From Bacillus sp. V3B (lineage in GTDB: Bacteria; Bacillota; Bacilli; Bacillales; Cytobacillaceae), in NCBI RefSeq assembly GCF_024494465.1, contig NZ_JAETXM010000005.1, positions 62,001 to 126,000 on the forward strand: a stretch of DNA of 64,000 bases. Direction: 5' to 3'. The notes beneath the pieces were generated by a model. The model did no database searches, had not been told where the DNA came from, and saw only the letters and a program-made list of their open reading frames with translations. Numbering within the stretch: position 1 is the first letter of the stretch; every line of letters starts with the position of its first letter. Both the position numbers and the translations under genes were made by a program. Below, in pieces: positions 59,209 through 64,000 of the stretch.

Positions 59209-60708
59209 TCATTGTGATGGAGTAGAAACAGGCAGGGATATAGTAAAGGTTGTCCCTTTGTTCACTTTGCTTGAAATATGAATGTGTCCTCCAAATGAAT
59301 CAATAATTCTTTTGCAGATCACAAGTCCAAGACCTGTCCCGGTTTCCTTTGAAGTATAGAATGATTTAAAGATTTTTTTCTTTTCTTTAGGTGAGATGCC
59401 AATACCTGTATCTGAGATTGAAAGATGGCATTCATTGGATACTTGTTTAAGCTCAACAATCAAATTTCCTTTAGAATTCATTGATTCAATCGCATTCTTG
59501 GTTATATTCAAAATAACTTGTTTCATTTGATCCTTCGAGCACAGTACGTACATTGGATGTTTAGGTAAAATAAATTCGCTTTGATGGTGATTTCGATCTG
59601 CCTCATATTGGATAAGAGGGATCAGTTCAGTAAGGACCATTCTTACATCAACGGTATCTATTTTTACTGCTGTTGGTTTTCCAAGAACTAAAAACTCACT
59701 CACAATTTCATTGATTCGATTGATTTCTTGATCAATAACGGAAAAGTAAGTTTGGTCTTTTTCAGATGTATACTTCTCATTTAATAACTGAACAAGACCT
59801 TTAATACCTGTCAAGGGATTTCGAATTTCATGAGCAATACTGGCTGCAAATGTACCAACCAATTCCAACTTTTGCACTTCATTTTGTTTTTTTTCACGTG
59901 CCGATTGCCTACGTAAGCGATAATAATGGACCAGTAAATAAATAATATGGCATAAAAATAGCGTTAATATACCGATTTTGACTTGTTCCCAACGGAGTTG
60001 ATGTTGATTGGCTTCACGAAGTGAAACATGAATCTTCCAGGGGATTCTATTAATCGGAAGAGAGTAATAATTCTCCTGTTCTTTTATCTTTTCACTATGA
60101 TTGATTTGCATGATCATTTCATCATTCGCATTTGTGATGACAATGTGTTCTTCTGGCATCATCATTTTTAATATATTTTGTATGTAATCCACATTTAAAT
60201 AAGCTATAATGATAAAAAGAAAGTTTTGTTCTTCATCTAAGACAGGTCTAGCCAGTCCAATAACACGTTGGCCATTTATCAATGTTTCTATTTCATTCGA
60301 AATAATTATGTCTTTCATATGAATGACTTCTTGAATATATTTTTGTTTGGAGAAATGGGTCTCGTTTATCACACCAGTTCCAGTCAGTACATTTCCCGAG
60401 GTATCTAATAAATACATCCCACCATAACGATGGTCAGATTCATTTGCTTTGAGCAGTATAGGTTCCATTTTTTCAAGTGTATCCTGAATGGTTACAGCAG
60501 TCATGGAGAGCGTTTCTATTATGGTAACGGAGTTTCCAATAAGATTATCCCAATGGTCCTCATGAAAAGAAGCAATCCACTCTGCGCGCCTTGCTCGTTC
60601 TACCGTATCTTGTTTAGAGATCTCTGATGAAAAATAAGATACGATAATAATGGCAGGTAGTATGACAATCATGATGTATAAGTAAATATAATGCTTAAAA
60701 TTTTTCAT
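59209..60708 (-). CDS. orphan sensor histidine kinase (sporulation-kinase-like)
   Basis: 499-aa membrane kinase. Helix 1 at about 8-28, an extracytoplasmic dCache/PAS-like sensor domain from about 30 to 240 (GGMYLLDTSGNVLTGTG, GLARPVLDE), helix 2 at about 245-265, then HisKA with SIAHEIRNPLTGIKGLVQLL (His near 293) and a HATPase domain (NITKNAIESM, DTGIGIS, TGLGLVICKRIID). No response regulator is adjacent. The His-box sequence and architecture resemble KinB/KinD-type phosphorelay kinases of bacilli, so feeding Spo0F is likely but inferred. Confidence 0.85.
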   Translation of the reverse strand: MKNFKHYIYLYIMIVILPAIIIVSYFSSEISKQDTVERARRAEWIASFHEDHWDNLIGNSVTIIETLSMTAVTIQDTLEKMEPILLKANESDHRYGGMYLLDTSGNVLTGTGVINETHFSKQKYIQEVIHMKDIIISNEIETLINGQRVIGLARPVLDEEQNFLFIIIAYLNVDYIQNILKMMMPEEHIVITNANDEMIMQINHSEKIKEQENYYSLPINRIPWKIHVSLREANQHQLRWEQVKIGILTLFLCHIIYLLVHYYRLRRQSAREKKQNEVQKLELVGTFAASIAHEIRNPLTGIKGLVQLLNEKYTSEKDQTYFSVIDQEINRINEIVSEFLVLGKPTAVKIDTVDVRMVLTELIPLIQYEADRNHHQSEFILPKHPMYVLCSKDQMKQVILNITKNAIESMNSKGNLIVELKQVSNECHLSISDTGIGISPKEKKKIFKSFYTSKETGTGLGLVICKRIIDSFGGHIHISSKVNKGTTFTISLPVSTPSQ

Positions 60709-60813
60709 AAGTAGTAGTCTCCAACATTTATACTAACTGTAGTATAGCATAATTAAAAAGGTACTTATTATCGTCAGGCGTAAAAAGTGTAACATCGGTT
60801 AATTATAGAGAAA

Positions 60814-60842
60814 TTGACTTAAGTTGTACATTTTTTTATAAT
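60814..60842 (+). promoter_or_regulatory. strong sigma-A promoter of the MarR gene
   Basis: TTGACT (60814-60819) and TATAAT (60837-60842), spacer 17. Just downstream ATAGAGAA and TTTTCTAT form an imperfect palindrome (60852-60873), well placed for autorepression. Confidence 0.7.
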
Positions 60843-60944
60843 AAGAATTTAATAGAGAATTGCTATTTTCTATAAGGTGAACATAAATCAATGAAAACAG
60901 TACTAAAGTGTAATATAATATGAGTAAAAGGATATGGTTTATAT

Positions 60945-61385
60945 ATGGAATCTGAACTGAATGATCAATCATTAAAATTATTTATTGTTTTATCTCGTGC
61001 TTATAGGGCAATGAATGAGCATGTAAATAAACGAATTCAACGTTATGGGCTTAACCCGACAGAATTTGCGGTATTAGAGTTACTTTATCATAAAGGAGAT
61101 CAGCCGTTACAGCAAATTGGCGGTAAAATTTTATTAGCAAGTGGAAGTATGACTTACGTGATTGATAAACTTGAGAAGAAGGAATATATCACTAGAGTCG
61201 CATGTGCAGAGGATAGAAGGGTTACATTTGCACAAATTACGCAAAAAGGGAAAAAGTTAATTGAGCAAGTTTTTCCTTCACATCAAAATGAAATTGAAAG
61301 GATCATGTCTGTTCTTTCAGATGAAGAGAAGGATACAGCCATTGAACTTTTGAAAAGAATTGGTTTATCTGTTAAGGAATATTAG
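60945..61385 (+). CDS. MarR family transcriptional regulator (MhqR-like)
   Basis: 146-aa winged-helix repressor. YGLNPTEFAVLELLYHKGDQ, then PLQQIGGKILLASGSMTYVI and DKLEKKEYI form the DNA-binding region, followed by the wing DRRVTFAQITQKG. The pattern is close to B. subtilis MhqR, which senses quinones and controls catechol/quinone-detoxifying dioxygenases and reductases. No such target is adjacent here. The ribosome binding site is weak (AAAAGGATATGG). Confidence 0.87.
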   Translation: MESELNDQSLKLFIVLSRAYRAMNEHVNKRIQRYGLNPTEFAVLELLYHKGDQPLQQIGGKILLASGSMTYVIDKLEKKEYITRVACAEDRRVTFAQITQKGKKLIEQVFPSHQNEIERIMSVLSDEEKDTAIELLKRIGLSVKEY

Positions 61386-61433
61386 TCTATCTATAGATAT
61401 CTCTACTTTTAACAGTAAATATCGAACAAAACT

Positions 61434-61502
61434 ACAAGTTCTTTCATATTTTTGTAGCCCTTTCTTAGTGAAGGCGAAATATATGAAAGAACTTGTTTTT
61501 TC
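61434..61502 (+). terminator. terminator of the MarR gene
   Basis: A 16-bp perfect stem (61434-61449 with 61481-61496) with a 31-base loop is followed by a T-run. Confidence 0.75.
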
Positions 61503-61564
61503 TTTTGTAGGAAAAAAGTGTTATTGTAAAATGGAGCAGTAAAGATGAAGTCAGGGGTGAGAAA

Positions 61565-63259
61565 ATGAAATTTCAAGACTATACATATGTACGTCCACAA
61601 TTGACCGAAATAAAAAAGCATTTTGAAACAGCACTAGACACTTTTCAAAAGGCTTCTAGCGTAGAGATGCAAAGTGAAGCGATGAAAGAATTGGCAAAAA
61701 TTCAAAATGATATTGGTACAATGGAAAATCTCTGTTATATCCGACATTCGGTTGATACGAATGATGCATTCTACAAAGCAGAACAAGAATATATGGATGA
61801 TGTCCAACCAGAGATCGATCAGTATGTAACAGACTATTATCAGGCACTCGTTAAGTCTCCTTTTCGAAGGGAGTTGGAAGAAAAGTGGGGAAATCAATTA
61901 TTTGCTTTAGCGGAAGCTCAGTTAAAGGTGTTTTCTCCTGAAATTGTCCCCCTTTTACAAAAGGAAAATAAACTGTCTACGGAATATACAAAGTTGATTG
62001 CCTCTGCGAAAATCATGTTTGAGGGGGAAGAAAGGACGTTAGCACAATTAGGGCCCTATATGGAATCGGTGGATCGTAACGTTCGGAAAGAAGCAAATGA
62101 AGCACGATTTGCTTTCATGGCCGAGCATGAAGATGAATTAGACCGAATTTATGATGAACTTGTCAGAGTGAGGACAGAAATTGCTCATCGACTTGGATTT
62201 AAAAATTTTGTTGAGCTTGCTTATTATCGTATGAACCGAACGGACTATAATGCCAAAATGGTGGCAGCATTTCGTGAACAAGTAAAAGAATCAATTGTTC
62301 CTATGGCAACGAAATTAAAGGCGCGCCAAGCTGAGCGAATTGGTGTCGAGAATTTGAAGTATTATGATGAAGGTTTTATTTTCAAAACAGGTAATGCTAC
62401 ACCGAAAGGAAGCCCTGAATGGATTATTGAAAATGGGCAAAAAATGTATAATGAGCTCTCAAAAGAGACGGGTGAATTTTTTACATATATGAGAGAGAAT
62501 AAGCTGATGGATCTTGTCGCTAAAAAGGGGAAAGCAGGTGGAGGATATTGCACGTTTATCGAAAACTATAAGTCCCCCTTTATCTTTTCTAATTTTAATG
62601 AGACATCAGGAGATATCGATGTGCTAACCCATGAAGCGGGTCATGCTTTTCAAGTATATTCGAGTGGCCATTTTGAACTACCCGAATATTATTGGCCTAC
62701 GTATGAAGCGGCAGAAATTCATTCAATGAGTATGGAGTTTTTTACATGGCCATGGATGGAATTATTCTTTAAGGAAGATACGGAGAAGTATCAGTTTGCC
62801 CATTTAAGTGAAGCGTTGCTTTTTCTTCCTTATGGAGTGTCTGTCGATGAATTCCAACATTGGGTATATGAGAATCCAACGGCTACACCAAGAGAGCGGA
62901 AACAAGCATGGAGAAAGATTGAGCAGAAATATCAGCCACATAAAGACTATGATGGGAATGAATATTTGGAAAACGGTGGTTATTGGCAGCGTCAAGCTCA
63001 TATTTATAATTCACCATTCTATTATATTGATTACACACTTGCACAAATATGTGCGTTTCAGTTCTGGAAGCGGTCAAGAGAAGATCATCAAAAAGCGTGG
63101 CATGATTATGTTCAGCTTTGTAAACTAGGGGGAAGTTTGCCTTTCACAGGGCTTGTCCAAGTCGCAAATCTCATTTCGCCCTTTGAAGAAGGCTGTGTAG
63201 ATTCGGTCATTGGAGAAATTGAAAACTGGCTAAACTCAATCGACGATAAAAGCTTATAA
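61565..63259 (+). CDS. M3 family oligoendopeptidase
   Basis: Zinc peptidase of 564 aa, cytoplasmic, cutting short peptides. The HExxH zinc motif is in DVLTHEAGHAFQVYSS (near residue 355), with the third ligand Glu in TYEAAEIHSMSMEFF. The N-terminal helical part and the C-terminal YIDYTLAQICAFQFW, then LCKLGGSLPF, fit the oligoendopeptidase F-like group of bacilli. The ribosome binding site AGGGGTGAG is 3-4 bases before the ATG. It is followed by a short palindrome and a terminator. Confidence 0.92.
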   Translation: MKFQDYTYVRPQLTEIKKHFETALDTFQKASSVEMQSEAMKELAKIQNDIGTMENLCYIRHSVDTNDAFYKAEQEYMDDVQPEIDQYVTDYYQALVKSPFRRELEEKWGNQLFALAEAQLKVFSPEIVPLLQKENKLSTEYTKLIASAKIMFEGEERTLAQLGPYMESVDRNVRKEANEARFAFMAEHEDELDRIYDELVRVRTEIAHRLGFKNFVELAYYRMNRTDYNAKMVAAFREQVKESIVPMATKLKARQAERIGVENLKYYDEGFIFKTGNATPKGSPEWIIENGQKMYNELSKETGEFFTYMRENKLMDLVAKKGKAGGGYCTFIENYKSPFIFSNFNETSGDIDVLTHEAGHAFQVYSSGHFELPEYYWPTYEAAEIHSMSMEFFTWPWMELFFKEDTEKYQFAHLSEALLFLPYGVSVDEFQHWVYENPTATPRERKQAWRKIEQKYQPHKDYDGNEYLENGGYWQRQAHIYNSPFYYIDYTLAQICAFQFWKRSREDHQKAWHDYVQLCKLGGSLPFTGLVQVANLISPFEEGCVDSVIGEIENWLNSIDDKSL

Positions 63260-63260
63260 T

Positions 63261-63279
63261 TATGGTGTCAGGCACCATA
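63261..63279. repeat. short palindrome TATGGTG/CACCATA
   Basis: TATGGTGTCAGGCACCATA lies directly after the peptidase stop; a 7-bp stem with a TCAGG loop. It shares GGTGTCAG with the element at 59108. Confidence 0.6.
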
Positions 63280-63314
63280 AAAATATATTTGTTTATGTAC
63301 GATATACAGTAAAA

Positions 63315-63352
63315 GGAAAGGAGTCGCTATTTTTGGTAGCGACTCCTTTATT
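63315..63352. terminator. bidirectional terminator
   Basis: AAAGGAGTCGCTA pairs with TAGCGACTCCTTT around a 7-base loop, between the convergent peptidase and Clp genes. Confidence 0.88.
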
Positions 63353-63361
63353 GTCTCATGG

Positions 63362-64000
63362 TTATCTTTTATGAATGACTATTTTTTGATCTTTTAGTTC
63401 AGCTTTAAGCTCGCCTGTTTGCCCATTTTCAAGAATATGGTCGGCAATTTTATCTTCTAATTGTTCTTGGATCACCCGTCTTAGTGGGCGTGCACCAAAG
63501 GTTCGGTTATAACCAAGCTCAACCAACTTTTCCTTTACTTCATTTGAAACCGTTAAACTAAATTGTTGTTCATGTAAGTTTTCGTTCAATTCTGCCAGCA
63601 TTAAATCCACAATTTGTAGTAAATGTGTTTTTTCTAATGCTTTAAATTCAATAATAGAATCAAATCGGTTGAGAAATTCTGGTTTGAAATATTGTCCTAG
63701 TGATTGTAAAATGCTAGATTCTTTCATCGTATTATTTTTTTCAAACCCTACTTCGATTCTTCGCTCACCAACACCAGCATTACTCGTCATAATAATGACG
63801 GATTCTTTAAAGTTTACCGTCCTGCCTTGACTGTCTGTTAATCGACCGTCTTCAAGGATTTGCAGGAACATATGAAGGACATCTGGATGAGCTTTCTCAA
63901 TTTCATCAAGTAAAATAATGCTGTAAGGGTTGTGGCGAATTCTCTCTGTAAGCTGCCCAGCCTCTTCATGTCCAACGTATCCTGGAGGGGAGCCGATGAT
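63362..64000 (-). CDS. Clp ATPase, C-terminal part (ClpE-like), cut by window edge
   Basis: 212 residues of an AAA+ unfoldase; the N-terminal part lies beyond base 64000. The visible part starts [20 protein letters not shown] in the second AAA+ module. It has Walker [30 protein letters not shown] with the pore and sensor region, IIMTSNAG (sensor 1), [13 protein letters not shown] with the arginine finger, and [15 protein letters not shown] (sensor 2). The GHEEAG pore region and the ending fit ClpE better than ClpC or ClpB, but without the N-terminus this is not certain. Such proteins partner ClpP in stress proteolysis. Confidence 0.85.
   Translation of the reverse strand: MIGSPPGYVGHEEAGQLTERIRHNPYSIILLDEIEKAHPDVLHMFLQILEDGRLTDSQGRTVNFKESVIIMTSNAGVGERRIEVGFEKNNTMKESSILQSLGQYFKPEFLNRFDSIIEFKALEKTHLLQIVDLMLAELNENLHEQQFSLTVSNEVKEKLVELGYNRTFGARPLRRVIQEQLEDKIADHILENGQTGELKAELKDQKIVIHKR

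Noticed and set aside
1-64000. tRNA, rRNA, prophage or intact transposase genes
   Set aside because: I saw no cloverleaf-like conserved ends, rRNA motifs, integrase or transposase motifs on either strand.

Overview
The window looks like chromosomal DNA of a low-GC, endospore-forming member of the Bacillaceae. The support is two alpha/beta small acid-soluble spore proteins, a Spo0E-family phosphatase, two YjcZ-family peptides, a SleB-like cell wall hydrolase, Bacillus-type GGAGG ribosome binding sites, and B. subtilis-like modules (lnr/yfi, tenI-thi, glt, proHJ-like). I see no rRNA, tRNA, CRISPR array, prophage or intact transposase gene. Most of the window is ordinary core and accessory metabolism. 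What stands out is the number of RNA regulators, gene relics and small palindromic elements.

Layout. 0-2 kb: E. coli-type speD, a truncated glucosaminidase relic and a small unknown gene. 2.3-7.6 kb: a two-component system plus an ABC exporter in the order of B. subtilis lnrJKLMN (yfiJKLMN). 8-14.2 kb: glutamate synthase on the minus strand with a clear promoter. 14.35-14.57 kb: a compact element of three hairpins resembling the ends or guide-RNA scaffold of IS200/IS605-type transposons, with no transposase. 14.7-18.4 kb: a DAACS symporter, an SASP, a SAM-I riboswitch ahead of an unknown 111-aa protein, and a lone trpB. 18.5-22.5 kb: a TPP riboswitch and tenI-thiO-thiS-thiG-thiF. 22.9-26.9 kb: a proline block (transporter with a 47-aa companion, glutamate kinase, P5C reductase), which reads as osmotic adaptation. 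27-31.8 kb: EcsC-like protein, mini-lipoprotein, and a glycosyltransferase/PAP2/UDP-sugar dehydrogenase group.

32-43.3 kb: a radical SAM gene behind an Fnr/Crp-like promoter, a GNAT acetyltransferase, a luciferase-like oxidoreductase, an ACMSD-like amidohydrolase, a long TetR, a YitT protein, an MFS gene broken in a G6 run, sporulation-type small genes, and a TatD hydrolase preceded by an atypical TPP aptamer. 43.5-51 kb: a hydrolase with a 111-bp tandem repeat, a YkvA-like protein, prfC, an nhaC relic, a Mn-type (yybP-ykoY) riboswitch with a TerC exporter, an SASP, a Ktr/Trk potassium channel subunit and three small, probably sporulation-linked genes. 51-64 kb: a B12/radical SAM protein, a two-gene 2-oxoacid:ferredoxin oxidoreductase followed by the relic of a second copy, Spo0E, a fosmidomycin-resistance-type MFS, an orphan sensor kinase, a MarR regulator, an M3 peptidase, and the C-terminal part of a Clp ATPase cut by the window edge.

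How they connect. Four riboswitches (SAM-I, two TPP, Mn) tie genes to methionine, thiamine and metal status. The thi operon supplies thiazole for TPP, a cofactor of the oxidoreductase at 53.4-56.7 kb. Glutamate synthase and the proline genes both work on the glutamate pool. All family names come from reading the sequence and recalled family knowledge. No database search was run.
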